DNA from: Mugil cephalus
Lineage: Eukaryota; Chordata; Actinopteri; Mugiliformes; Mugilidae
Reading direction: 5' to 3'
Length of the DNA: 64,000 nucleotides
Assembly: GCF_022458985.1 (NCBI RefSeq)
Contig: NC_061774.1
Coordinates: 20,244,697 to 20,308,696 of the forward strand
Position numbers and translations under genes: made by a program. Shown here one piece after another: positions 29,666 to 63,904 of the stretch (positions are counted from its first letter, which is position 1; each line of letters opens with the position of its first letter). The notes under the pieces were generated by a model that was not told the origin of the DNA, did no database searches, and was given only the letters and a program-made list of their open reading frames with translations.

Positions 29666-30305
29666 TTAATTAATTCTACACTCAAGCCCTCTTTCCTATG
29701 AAGTCCTGTGATCAATATCAAAGACCCACACCATGTACACACACATTCTGTGATGTGTGTGTGTGTGTGTTGCGTATGTGCACGCAGCGGCTCCCGCTTG
29801 TGTTTGTGTGTGTTGTGTGTACTCCCCAGCTGTCTCATAGAGCTCCCTGTTGTTTGGCCTGCTGTGGCAGACGGAGCCGGCGATATAAACTCTGTGGATC
29901 AATGCTTGTTTGGAGGATTTCTCTATTTAATTCCACCTCAGCCAGCCGCACTGCATCGCGCACCTTGTGTGTACGTGCAACACTTACCTACCTGAATATG
30001 TGTCCGTGCGCGCTCACATTTGTGCCTCTGTCTTTGTAATGTGTGCTATAAGCGAGCATGTGCAGAGGAATTCAGCAGGAGGCGATGGTGTGCGGATGCT
30101 AACCTCCACGTGTGCCCTTCAGTTGCCTACAAACACACACAATAACACGTGCACACAAAGAGCCATGCGGCAAAAGCCAAAGACACACACCATCGGTCTG
30201 TCTGGCACCTCCCCCTTTGCTTTGGCTGCACTCACAATGTTATTACTTGAGCAGACCATCATCAGCATATTGATTCATCTCCCCCAATACCTACTTTCAT
30301 TTCAT

Positions 30306-30306
<1 letters not shown>

Positions 30307-30341
<35 letters not shown>
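30307..30341 (+). repeat. (CA)n microsatellite
   Basis: AC dinucleotide run of about 35 bases; two further CA/TG runs lie at about 30541-30573 and 30726-30762. Confidence 0.92.
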
Positions 30342-30544
30342 GCAAACACACACACACGGTTCATAGCAGCACACGTTGTGATAGCACATTTGATTGTGTG
30401 CCCAAATCCGTACATGCATGATGGAACACATACATATTCTGACATCACAACCACATTAACACACTTATGTGCACCAAACCAAAAAATGCAAGCCTTTTTT
30501 CTCACCAGTAAACCCCCCCACCCCCAACCGACCCACCCGTCCAC

Positions 30545-30575
<31 letters not shown>

Positions 30576-32710
30576 TCAGGGATTTCCACTGTTCCCAACA
30601 CGTTGCCGCCATCACGGCCGCGCAGATGTCACTTAGCTGCAGACACACCTCTTCATTTCTCCATCTATCCTCTCATGGGACTCAGAGGAGGGACACAACA
30701 CAGAGAGCATTGAGTGCATGTGTCGGTGTGTGTGTGTGTGTGTGTTTATGTGTGTGTGTGTCTACAAAGGGGGAGGGGAGCTGGGCCGGTTAATGAATTA
30801 GTAATTAGGATTGACATTGCATCTGCTGTGGGTTTCCCCCAAACTATCTCCACCTACCGCTCTCTCTCTCTCTGGTCATCTGTGCATCCATCGTCTGAAG
30901 TCTCTTTGTCATCTTCATCCCTCTGTACCCCCCGCCCCTTCTCCTCCCCTCTTCATCTTTCTCCTTGCATAACCCCCCACCTCTACCTGCCTTGCCGTGG
31001 GCCTCGCCTCCCTAACCTTCTCCTCCCCTTGTCTTCAAATTCAAAAGCCGAGCTCTATTGTTCTGTCCACACCGTCTCTATTGGTTCACGCACCTCTCTC
31101 TCTCCTCTTTAAATCCCATTCTCTGTCTTCCCCATCGCTCCTTATCTGTTTTCAGTCACTCCCTTCTTCTTCTTCTGCCTCCTTCTAATGCGCTATTGAT
31201 CGCTGGGCTTCAGAGGAGGCTGATGTTCTCCATCCAAGCAGACGTTATGTTAAAGCTCCACTGTGCATTTGAAGGGACGAATTCGAGACGGAGATATCAC
31301 AGCATCATGTCTGCAGAGAATGCATATTTACGTTTGTTATTGTAATAACCCACTGTTCATGACCTTGAGGAGCCTCACTCAGAAGGTATCGTCAAAGCAC
31401 TCCACTGTACAAAGGCAAAGAATGATTTGGGCTGGTTGTCGGTTTGATCTAATGGAGCTGGTATTACGCGGGCGACATGTGTGAGAGCAACAGAGAAATG
31501 GAGTAAGATGAGGTAAAAAAATGTCCTCTATGTTTTGTCAAGGGCAGAGGGAACAGAAGCTAATTTATAATATATGCTGACATATAACATTAACCGCTCC
31601 TCCCCTAGTAAGGCAGAGAATTTTAAAATGTTAGATTCGTTTCCACCCGACAGACCAAACAAAGCAACCTCCTTTTTCGAGACAATCGCAGAAAACCATC
31701 TCTTTCTCATGATCTAATTCAACAATCAGAGTCTGCGCCCGTTCCCCAGTCTGACAAAGGCACATATACAGTTTTCTTAACACCTCAAGCGTTTACAGAA
31801 AATGCCATCTACTGCAGAATGCCATTTATCTCAGCTCTCCTGCTTACAAACGGCAACTGATTGTCTTCTTCTGTGGTTTAATTAGTGGTATTCCTCTCTT
31901 TGGATGGGCTGTAATTATAGTCCCATCACAGAGGAATGAGTATTGACAGTCTCCTCCTGAATGACTAGCACCTTTAGTAAAGAGGGGACTGGCAAAGATT
32001 TACAAAACCCCAGAGTGAATACCACAAATAATGAGTGTCTTCTGTTATGTTCTGTTACTGACAGCCTGTAATTCCTAGAACATCAAAAGCCAAATGTGAC
32101 TCCACTGTAAGAGCAATGTGTTTAGGCTTACTTTTTTGGTGCAACCGCTCTGAACTGTGTCATGCGAAAGCGGTAAAAACTAGAAGACGTTGGAACTATT
32201 GGCAGATTCATAGGTCATGTTTTCCCTTGCAGACATCAAATTCTAGTCGAAACCAAACTAAAGCATGACAAATGCAGCATCCAGGATATGACAGCTGCAG
32301 GACTTTAGACCTTGGACCGCTCCATTTGACTGTCTGTAAATCATTTGCATGTTTTTCTTTTCTTTTCTTTTTTTTTTTTTTGGTCAATCAGCTAAGTTTC
32401 CTATCAACAGCGTTCTTCCTGGTGCTAATATCTGGTGATGTAAACCCAACCTTCTGAGCTGAGGACACCATGGAGCCATCCCAAGATGTTTTGGGCACAT
32501 CCCAACTAAGACTTGAGCCTGGGAACTTCCTGACTAACTTTGCCCACTCAGCAGCCAGATGCTCCATTTCTACTGAAGTTGCACTTTTGCAGATTTTAAT
32601 GAGAATTCGATAAATTCCAGGTCTGGACATGGAGCCGATCATCATTGGTCACAGAGGAGAATCGCTTGTGTCAACACATCTGCCGGTGCTAATCTTCACT
32701 GCAGGCTACA

Positions 32711-33189
32711 GTGTCTGATATCAACAGGCCTTCGGGACACATCCCGTTCACACCGCGCGCTAACCACGGGAGAGTGACGGTGCTCTCGAGCAGTCCGAGG
32801 AGCGGATTTACAATTCCTCAGCTGCCACTCAAACACACCGCGGCTCCGCGTACAGGAGGAGGAGGAGGAGGAGGAGGAGGTGGAGGAGGAGAGGGAGGAC
32901 GGAGAGGACGATCCATCCATTCATCAGGACTCCGCCGCCTGGACCTCCCGCGTGCCCCTGACAGCCTGCGCGGAGGCGCGAGACTACACCGCGAGCTCCG
33001 GTCGGTCGGTCGGTCGGCGGCGGACGCGAACGACGGTCGCACGCGCACAGAGAAGTGGGAGGGGGTGCAGCGTGGAGAGAGAGAGAGAAAAAAGAGCCCC
33101 TCTTGTCAGGGTTATTCCCCGGTGTGGATGTAGAGAGACAGAGGGAGAGAGGGCTCTCATTCTCTGCCTCTGACCGGACGCTTTTCCTG
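32711..33189 (+). promoter_or_regulatory. psd2: CpG-rich promoter and noncoding first exon of psd2
   Basis: A sharp GC and CpG island contains an (AGG)n run (about 32854-32890) and a short GGTC tandem (about 33001-33016). The exon ends at 33189 with CTTTTCCTG followed by the strong donor GTGAGT. It lies on the same strand as, and 6.6 kb before, the first coding exon. The start of transcription is not resolved. Confidence 0.6.
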
Positions 33190-35492
33190 GTGAGTGGAGA
33201 ATTAAAAAGACTGTCGTTTAAAGTGTTATCGTTTTAATCTTTTATTAGGACCGTGTTAGCGCTGAACATCTACGTTTAACCGGCATTTCTAGCGACGCGC
33301 ATGCTGGATAATGTTAGTTTATTTGCTGTGAAAAGGCTTTCCCCCCCCCCAAGGAGGCTGCATTGAGCTCCAGCGTCCTGTTTTTTCCTGCTATTCTGTG
33401 TCCAAAAAAAAAAATGCCCACACATCCTGCAGCCTACAGTCGCACCGACAAGGTTTAGGACAGCGGTGTTTGTGGGGCTAATGTGGGCTGAAAGAAACGC
33501 ACCGTGCGGGCCGTGGGATTTTATGGAGGGGTGTGTGATTGTGTGATTATGTGTGTGTGTGTGTGTATGTGTGTTTATTCTCTCATTCTGAGAGGAGAGG
33601 AGAGGAAAAAAGCGTTTCCTCTCCGCTTTTAGGAGCTCTCTTGGTCGATCTTGAATCTCGACCAAGGTCTATTTTGGAGGAAAAGAAAGACGCCGGCCTC
33701 AATTGAGCTTGCTCCGTGTCTCCCAGCCATCCTGTTGTCATGGTTACTGGCTGGAGGAGGCTGGGAGAACATGGCTGTCTCAGAGAGAGGAGCTTGTCTG
33801 TGTGTGCTGTTTGTTTATGTCTGTATATAGAATAGCATGGTAACCTTATTGTATGGTGCATATGACAGCATATGCTATTAAGTGTCCACTGGGTTAATAT
33901 ACAAGATCATAATAAGACACGAGATTAAAGACACAGCTAATCATTTGCTTTGCATTTTATACACACAAGCTAACTGCCTGTAAACAAGTCTATTATAGAA
34001 ACACACTTATTTCCGTGGCTGCGTTGGACTGAGCTGCCCGTCAGGGCCTCGCTTATTCTTCAGGATGTGGGAGGCTTTCTTAAGACAGGTGTTTGATAAC
34101 CACTTATTTTTCCTCCTGAAAGCAAAGTTGCCATTATTGTAATTATAGGCATTTGCATGTCTAGTCTAGGTCCATTGTAGTTCCCCCCCAAATACAACAG
34201 TGGGTTCAGACAAATCCGCTGCGCTCTCCGTCTCCAGTGTGTTCCTCCTGAACTCAAGGTGTCAGACGTGTAGACACACCAGCACCAAAACAAGACTAAA
34301 CTGCCATCCTCTTTCTCTTCCTACAACTGTCTATTTCTCTTTTTTATCGTCCAATCCAACCAATGCCTTTATCAGTGTGAGAAAATGGAAGCACCAAGAG
34401 AGACCCCCCCCCCATAAAAAAAAAAAAAAGATAAATCACCACGTTACTGTGAGCGTGTATTTGGACGTAAGCATTTAAAGTGACAAAATGTGAGCGGACA
34501 CTTGACCTTGATGGGACAGAAGTGACATATTGGGGTGATTTGGGCGAGCTGGCTGGCTGTTATGCTCCAGTAGGCTGGAGCGGCTATTTGGAGGAACTGT
34601 GGCCACGCTGGTGTGACTTATAAGCAAGCACGAAGGCTAGGAAAACACCCTGGACCACTTCCAAATCTGCATTTTCCTGCTTTCCTGTCTGAGGCTTATA
34701 AGAAGGAAATGATGAAATTATTTTCTTCCTCTTGGCATCTGGGCTTGTAACAGAACAACATTTTTGAAGGCTGACTCTATCTCTGCACCATGTGTGTGCA
34801 TGCATAAACCTGCAGAACCAGTACTGCGGTCACACTTTGTCAGGGTCAGTGGGTCATTCATGAGATAAGATCCAGTTTTTCTTAAACATGTCTCACTGAT
34901 AAACAGAAAACATGAAGAATGGGGAAGAGGAGGGCAGATTCTCTTCCTGTGTCTTTAGTATGCAGGTCCGCTATCATCCATCAGTGTTCAGCTGGCAGCT
35001 TCATAAATTAATTTTGATTGCTAATTAGCTCTTTATGAAAAAGTATTTAGAGGGTTGTCCTGGTGGTCCCAGCGTTAACGAGTTGTATAGGCTAGGTTTG
35101 ACCCCTGTTGGCCCTCACCGTTACGTTCTCTGCTGCAGATTTTCCAGTGAATGCAAAAAAATCAGTCGTTTCCATGTCTACATGAACCGCTCATTCAGTG
35201 TTCTTCACAAGACAATTTAGGATCATCAACTTGATGGCAATGACTGCAGTTAAGCATCCGCACTCGGTCCTTCACACCACTTGTCAATATTGGTGGTGTT
35301 GCCCTTTGGCTGGAAACCCTCAGGGTGGCAGACAGCGCAGACAAAAGAGCTGCAGACAAATGTTTTTGGTTCGAAATGAATGTGGAGAGCACTACACGTG
35401 TAATGAGGCCCAGAGAAATTAAAAATGGTCAGCCAGTCACCTGAGCCATCTCGTCAACTCAGTTAATGGTCGTGCAGTGATGCCCCATTTGC

Positions 35493-35561
<69 letters not shown>

Positions 35562-35562
35562 G
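35493..35562 (+). repeat. (GATA)n microsatellite
   Basis: About 17 uninterrupted ATAG tetramers. Confidence 0.97.
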
Positions 35563-36139
35563 ATTAAGGATTATGACGATTAAATCTTTCCCTGGCAGAA
35601 CATGAGTTTCTATAATATAATGTTTAAGCTGTAATCTTATCTTTTCATGACAACAGTCACATCTAATTGTGTCAGAAAAATCAGCAACATGATTTTCTTC
35701 CCTATTGTGTCGCTCCCTCGGTTGTTAAACTCTCGGAGAATGCTCTCCATGGCATTGCATTACGTTCAGCCACTATCGATAACATGTGGCCGTGGTGCAA
35801 CTCCACTCGTGCAGTGCTGGGCATAATGGCACAAAACCGTCGCTGTTGTTATATGTTTTATGTATTAAATGTGCAAAGGGAGACTCCTGTGAATAGACAC
35901 TTGAATATTTTCTGTCAATAGGGAGGATCCCAATGATCTTCAGTCTTTCTGAATCGGGCAAAATAAACAGAAGCCCTGGAGTTTAAGAGACGTGGACTTT
36001 ACACAGGCAGGTGAAGTCTAAGGGCGTATTCATTGAATGTTGACTGGAAAAAAACTGTTGATATACCATTTAAATAGTGTAATCAGATGCTTGCGCTACA
36101 TTATGTACATAGAGCAGCTTCGAAACAAGCCAGAACATA

Positions 36140-36200
36140 CACCAACAGTATAGGTAGATATAGATATATTATTTATCCCATGGAAAATTCAGTGTGCAGT
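36140..36200 (-). mobile_element. Antisense LINE 3' tail, fragment
   Basis: TAGATATAGATATATTATTTATCCCATGG followed by AAAATTCAGTGTGCAG is the reverse complement of the usual fish LINE ending (AATTT, CCC/GGGATAAATAA, then ATCT repeats). Only the end is visible. Confidence 0.4.
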
Positions 36201-39200
36201 AGCTTCATCACGTATAAAAAGGAGGAACTACAGCTGAAGATATTTAAGTTATATAACAATATAAATATACAGTAGCAGCAATGACCACAGACCAATTGTT
36301 TCCTCATAGGGGGGCGTTGTAGAGTCGTATTAATGTTAATGTTTAACTATAATAAATAATAATATTTTAAGGGACGGCATGCGCTGTTTAAAGTAGAATT
36401 AGATACTAAAGGTGCAATGCAGCAGCGGCTTCAGCAACACCTCCAGCTGGGTTTCATATTGCAGAAAGCTCTTCTCACTCTGCTGTTCTTAGTGTTTCCG
36501 TTTAATTTCGCAGCCTTATTACCTCGGTATTGTTGCCTCGCTGCTGTCTATAGAGACCAGTCATGCTTATCACTGGAGACTCCCAGTGGACTGCGGCGTG
36601 TGTCTCAGGGATCAATAAATTACGCCACAGTGTGCATTCTTTGCAGGTTGTGTGTATATGTCGGAGAGTGTGCGTCTGTGTCTGACATGCAGACAGACAG
36701 AGAGGAAGAGATAAAGGCAGAAGAGGCAGGAAAGAGCTATTTAATGGCAACTGAGCCTTTTATCCAACATCTTTCTCTCTGGATTTGTGGGTTATACTGT
36801 ATGTCCGGGGGAGGGCCAGATCGTGTGTGTGTGTGTGTGTGTTTGTGTTTTGCTCACATGATTGACAGACGGGTCCGATCACAACTAAAGGAAATTGATA
36901 AGGCTTAAGAGTGTGCTGCTGACAAAGGTGAAATGCAGTGAGTCCTTCCTGATTCCATTGTATACACAAAGATTCAGACACACACACACACACACACACG
37001 TCCCCATCACCCCCACGCACCCTGTCTCTAACGTTTTGTCCATTCGTCCATGGGCGTCTGAGCACATCTGCTCCGTCTCTCCACAGCAGCCAGATTCATA
37101 GTGCTGCTCACTTCCACAGACTTGTATTTTCCACTGGATAAGACCCATTTACCTCAATTACTGTGAAATGAGAGGCCAAGACGGAGAAAAAAAAATGGGA
37201 GTGTGGATTTAGACTGTGAGATAGCAGAAAACATAATGTGGAACAGATGAAGAGGACAGAGTGGGAGAAAACAGGACACTGGAGACACAGCGAGAGAGAG
37301 AGAGAGAGACAGAGAATTCCCACTTTACGCGTCTGGTTTCATAACCGTTCGCTGTTTCCATTTATGGAGATGTGTCACAGTTTCATTTTTGCGTGTCTGT
37401 GTGTATTTGACTGCATGCTAATATGTGCAAATTCCTCTATGTGGAATAAACGGATGCAAATTCTTCATGTCGGCATATGCCAAGTACACGCACGTGAATG
37501 TGGACTCTACTGTGTTTACCCTGATGGAAATGAGTTTGGTATTATTTCAGCTCTTTGTTCATTGTTAAAGACGGTTAGTTCATAATCTATGAATGACTTA
37601 AGCCTTGACAGCTTTTAGATTTATTACTAGGTTCTGAGATGCACATTTCTTAAGTGTGTCATGATGCAGACTCTGAAGTGCCACATGACGGATGTTTCAG
37701 CAGGTGAAATCTGCCTCGTGAGAGATAAATAGAGCCAACTTTTCCCATTAGGATCCTAGTTAAAACGAAAAGAGAGAGAAAAAAGGGAGGAATAAGAGGC
37801 CAATCACTGATCATATTCAGAAAGAATTTGTTGTGGGATCAGTCAGGATGTCCTTAGAGATCATTGCAACAGCATTCAGACAGACAAGGATTAGAGGAAA
37901 CTACAGTATCAGACACACAGTACTCAGTTGTGCTGGTGTTTTGTTTTATTTTCTCAAGTTTACCTACATTTCCTACGAAGTAACGAGACAGTTTTCCACT
38001 ATTCAGACTGAAATATGACAATATTATAAAGCCATAATGTTTTCTCACCTGTGTTTTTGCTCTGAGAGCTTCTATCTAAACTATCAGGGTTGGGAAAATG
38101 TAAAGTGTGAAAGATGAAGAAGTTCTCCTTTAATTAGGAGCTTCAAATGAGGAAGCAATTTGTCTGATTTTTTTTTTCTTTTTAGCTCTGCATAATTTGC
38201 ATCATCCTATTGCAGCTCTGATGAAACATTTAGTGATCCTCTGGTGTCCTCGTGCTAAGGGGCTAAGCCTAACAACTTCATAGATAGATATTTGGCTCAC
38301 ATCCTAGCCTGCCACGAATCTCTCTCTTTTTCTTTTTTTTTTTTTGTTTAAAAATGCTCTGCACAGTTTCATGCAGAAATGCTAAAACAAAAAAAAACAA
38401 GCATTCCCTTTGAGAAACCAGAGTTTTATTAGGAGGATTAATGGGGAGTTCACTGCAGCCAAACTAGACCGTTACCTGCATCTGCATGCCATCAGAAAAG
38501 CTTAGAATCCCAGTAAATACTTTACTGCAGTTGTGCAGCAAGTCCCTTGCTGCAGATGATTCATCAACAACGCAGAGATCTCGTCTGTCTGAGGTCTCTG
38601 GCTGGATCAGGCCGACAAACCTAATTCCTAGCTGCACTCAGAGTCAGAATCTACCTCATACGTGGATGTTTCTGTGTATTGATAGTTTCGCTAATTAACA
38701 TTTTTATCGTTATTCCATATAATATCGTCACATAAAAGCATGTATTATGTAAGGACATGTGTTAAGAGGCTGGGTGACATGGTTAAGAGCGTTACATTTA
38801 TGACAACGACCCACAATTTAGAAAATAAAATTAGATTAGATAGAATTGATTTAGAAAACAGCTCCCCCAGCTGATGAAGTCTGGCCATGTTTACGTCTTT
38901 CTAAACACTTTACAAACATAAACACATTTTATTAAAGGCTGAGGCTGAAAGTTTATTCTGAAATATTCAGTTTTTTTATGCAACCAACACCAAAAAGCCC
39001 AAAAACATTCACTTACAAAAACCAACATATAACTGATAATCATATCACACATGCCAAATTCTAAAAATAAATATTTTATTCTTACTAAATCCTTCATTTT
39101 AGAATAAATCCTAATCCTATAAAACCAGCATTAATTCTATCTGATTCTCAAAACTATCTGCACATGTGTTATGAAGAGACACTCTTAAAGTGTTTGCCCT

Positions 39201-39799
39201 TGAGTCTCAGTGTGGATAGAAGAAGAGCGACTGCACAGAGGTCTCCACTTGCTTGAGCAACAGTGCATATTAGAGTTAATAGCAGACCATTAAGTTACAT
39301 GTTCAAAGGTTACTGTCATGCATTCACAGCGAAAGCAGGAATGGAAACAGATAGTTATTAAGCTGTGAAATCTCCACAGAGATCAAGAGTGGATGAGCTA
39401 GGATCATTTTGACAAGCCTCCACTGGGTTTATTAAACAAATCCCTCCTTGTGCTTGTCTATATTCCTCTGCTGTCTCCTCTCTCTACCTATTCCTGCCCT
39501 CCTTTTCAGAACTGTTTTGGGATCGTCTGGTGCAGAGGACAAACGCACACCTACAAACGCACTGCAATATATGCACAGCTGCTCCGTTATCGAGGGTGAC
39601 CTCTGTGACTCGCAATTAGGACTAGGACCTAATCTAATGACTGTATGGCTATCTGCAGATGATTATTACAGTAATTTTAAAGCAACGCCACCTGCGCCTC
39701 CTCATTTTCACTCATTGTGTTTTTATTTCAAGTTGTCCCCTGCTTTTGTTTCTCAGAGGGTCCTACCTGGTTGCTGATTTGGTGAAAGTGAAGAACACC

Positions 39800-60477
<20,678 letters not shown>

Positions 60478-61364
60478 GGACAAGGGAGGAAGGAGGACCA
60501 GTAGCCACAGCCCGCAATGCAACATCCCTCCAAGCCAAACTAGCTTAATACTACAACTCCTTACTGGGTTTGTTATTAGTCTTTTGTGCTTTGGGCTCCT
60601 CCATTCCTCAGTAAGCCGTCACTATCCTTCCCAGAATTTATCAACCCTTGATGATAAGTTTCTGTCCTCGAGCAATAGATGAAGAAGACGACGAGCGTGC
60701 CCTTGACATCCCACGAGTAACCCTGCCAAACCTCAGTTCATTTGAACTTTTATTATTGCACATTTTAAATGATCATAACTGTGATCACTATTTATATCAA
60801 CATGATCAGTATTATTTTGAAAAACTAAGCAGTTGTCTTCAGTTGAAATGTGTTTTCAGTCATGAGCTAAACTTTGAGTAGTTTATAATGTATAAGTAAA
60901 AGGGCCGGAGAGAACAAAGAAAGAGGAACGGACTGGGTTTGCCTTTGTCCTCTGTGTCCTGTCGTCGCTCTGCTGCCCCGGGAGTCAGGCAGCGTTCGAG
61001 GTGGACATGAGTAGAGATGGTACTACTTTAGCATTCTGGCCTTTATTCAACTCGCATTTACACACCCAGCCACTCACAGGTGTGTGTACGGCGTGGACCT
61101 ACAGTGTGGATGGAGTGTGGTGAGTGAAGATACGACATATCCATCAAAAAGAACTCAGAAGGTTTTAAGACCCTGTATAGCATATTTATTTATTTATTTA
61201 ACTCTCCAGACCTTTACTCGCCCCAACAGAAGGGTTTACACTAAGCGTGCTGGCTCTTTTTTTCCAGATATTTCCTTGTTACCATTCGAACTTTTACATA
61301 CATTCACACGAGTACAGGAGCCGTCAAGTGGATCAATGGCTTAAACTGTTTACTGAGCTGCTCC

Positions 61365-61450
61365 GCCAGAGGAACTGGAGGTTGAGTGCCTTACTCAAGG
61401 GCACCTCAACACTTGCTGTTGAGGGATTTTGGAAAACGCCACTCAGACGC
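61365..61450 (-). repeat. Dispersed-repeat fragment in the psd2 3' UTR
   Basis: GTGCCTTACTCAAGGGCACC is the reverse-complement wording of AGTGTCCTTGAGCAAGACCC in the tRNA-like element at 28.5 kb. A diverged minus-strand copy of a related element is likely. Confidence 0.4.
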
Positions 61451-63898
61451 AGAGAGATCAAACGTCTGTTCCTGTGATTTTTGAGGTGCCACTACCCCAA
61501 ATAGTACCATGTGTTTTAATTATTCTCTTTGTTCTTAGAGAGTAAAAGTGGAATGACGGTATGTAACTGCAGGAAAGCACTGTGCCATGTTATGCATTAT
61601 CCCCTCACTGCTCCTTTTAGTACACTGAGCTGGTAGATACGTAACAATATATGGTCGGGTGTGAGGTTTCTGAAAATTTAAATGAAGGGCAAAACAGGAA
61701 GGTGTGGGTGGAAGGCATACAGTATGTGTGTGCTGTAGCATGCTATTTAAAGTGTTTCCATTTCAGACGTCGAAGCAGTAGGCAACGTGGAAAAGTAAAT
61801 TTAGCCGGGTCACGTTATCGTACGAAGACTTTATTGAGCATGTTTGGTGAGAAACAATGTGATGGCCTTCTGATGAATAATACAGCCATCAATTAGGCCT
61901 GGGTCTCTCAAAAGCATCCTCCAGCACAACAGCAGCCATTATTCTTTTGACAAAAGATGTACGTTTACTTACCAATCTGTGCTCTGATGTGTAACATGTT
62001 ACGTGGACCTATCTTAGTTTTGTGGCCAGGTATAATATTGGGCATTTTAATACCGGTGTATTCCTTCCACTGTTACTGGCCTCGGCTTATTTCGGACTAA
62101 GACTGGCTGATAGCAGAGCGTAGCAGCAGGACTGCTCCAACTTAGTGTACTAAAGTCAGTGAACCTTCCAGCATACGTGAATGGATAAGGGATCGACAGC
62201 AAAACAACTCTACCAGCAAAGTAGCCCCAGAGTGGGGGAGGAGGGGGAGAGACTTGTTTTCTGAGAAGAACAGACTGGTTTGGTTTTCTTAGTATGGCCG
62301 TGTACATCAGCCAAAACGGACATTCTGCACACATTTTTTCCCAAACCGAGGAAAACAACATATTAAGCCTGATTCTCCTGGAAGTAGGACTCGTGTAAGG
62401 TTGTGGGGAAGTAGAGATGCGGTGGTACTGCTGTTTGTGAGCACCTTAATTGACCCAACCCCCTCTAAACACACACACATTCTTGCTTATGACACAACTG
62501 TAGATCAGTGAGTCCAGTGTACCCTCACTCAGCCCTGCTGTGGCACCGAAGCATGTCGACATAACCAGAGTTGTGGATATTAATGGTATGAACAATTATA
62601 TCTTTGGCTCTGGACACAATGCTTCTGCTGCTTCGTTTATCGTACTAACGGTGGCCGATTGGGATCTGGCTGGAAACCTGGAATCACAGCTGGAATCCTG
62701 GAACCAGATTCTTGTACAGACCAAAATGCTGAAAAAGGAGCTGAGTTTTACGGGAGGAAGTACCGTTTTCTAAAGCTGTATTGTTAGGATAAATAACTGC
62801 TTTCTTACAGGGAGACTTCCCCTTATAGTCACTTTGGCTGTTGTGCTAACCATTGTTTCCCGATGTTCTAGGGTAGGCCTGTGCTGTAATATAGGATTGT
62901 GAAAAAAAAAAAGTTGATTGTTATGTTTTATTTAAAAGAAAAAAAAAACAGGAAAAAAAAGACAACTTCGGCACTTTGATGTCAGCATTGGATCTGTCTT
63001 TTTGTTTGTATATCTGAACTTTTTTGACAGGATGCTCATACCATGTAAAGGACATATTTACTGAATATTTAGTCTGTGCTTCATAAAGTAAGCTTTTATA
63101 CACATGATGGTTGATGTTTCTTCTTTTTCTTTTTTTCTTAGGAGTTACAAAATTTCCTCTCAAGGTAAATGTGTTGCGGATTCATTAAATAGTTTAGCCC
63201 GAAGTCAAGAACTAAATTTCAAAGCAGCTGTTAACTAGACCAAAGAGAGAGCTCTAATATCCACAGGTAACACGTCTACCCTTCCAGGAACAAGTAATCG
63301 TCATAGAGTTCACCTTTACAATAAATATTTTAGTCAGACGTCTCAATTTATGTCCACAAAGCGGGCTTAGTATGTCAACTGATGCATCACCGTTTGTGTG
63401 ATACATCAGGATATGACAGTGCTGCATCCTCCTCGTTTTCTTTCACTGAGTCAAATGTAGACTTGAAAGGCACCACCTTCTTGACCTCGGGTGTTTTGCA
63501 GCATTTCTCCTTCATCAGCAGATATGTTGGAGAAGTTCAGCTACACCATCTGAGAAATGCTGATTGTGTCCGTAAACTTATTTCACGATACAGGCTGCTG
63601 ATACTTGGCAAAAATGTCAGACAGACACTTGTGAGCTGTGAATACTGCGAAACAACTGACCCGTAATGTAACTCAAAACCAAGAAAGTCAGAGTGAGACT
63701 TATTTGTTGTAGCCTAGTCACCTGGCTATTTTTAGTCTTTGTGTCGTTTGGGAGTTGGGCACAAGATAAATATTTAATTCCGTGCTGAAAAGCAATGCAG
63801 TTAATGCCTTTAAAAAAGTAAGTGCATATAACCAAAAACATACAAAGAAAAAGTGTTAAATTGTGTTCACTGTGGACTAGTGTTTACTGAGATGTTGT

Positions 63899-63904
63899 AA
63901 TAAA
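63899..63904 (+). terminator. Candidate distal polyadenylation signal of psd2
   Basis: AATAAA preceded by a T/G-rich stretch, with a second hexamer 47 bases on. Whether the transcript reaches this far is not known. Confidence 0.35.

Larger units (their letters stand above)
22000..32700. other. Large intergenic interval between the SH2D4-related gene and psd2
   Basis: About 10.7 kb without a supported gene, between two divergently transcribed genes. It holds microsatellites, at least four dispersed repeat fragments (listed separately) and unrepetitive AT-rich stretches such as 25400-25950. The long frames near 29.7-30.7 kb come from CA/TG repeats. Confidence 0.5.
33190..39756 (+). other. First intron of psd2
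   Basis: About 6.6 kb between the GC-rich leader exon and the acceptor TTTGTTTCTCAG ending at 39756. It holds a (GATA)n microsatellite at 35493-35562, CA/TG runs near 33550, 36824 and 36977, and a LINE tail near 36140. No other gene was recognised. Confidence 0.55.

Noticed and set aside
29967..30713. 248-codon plus-strand open frame
   Set aside because: It is Thr/His-rich because it runs through several CA microsatellites. No domain or exon borders were seen.
36417..36908. 163-codon plus-strand open frame in psd2 intron 1
   Set aside because: It ends in a TG-repeat-coded CVCVC stretch and overlaps LINE-like wording. No family resemblance or splice-supported structure was found.
63382..63666. 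94-codon open frame near the end of the window
   Set aside because: It lies in the psd2 3' UTR or flank, without recognisable similarity, splice signals or a supporting promoter.
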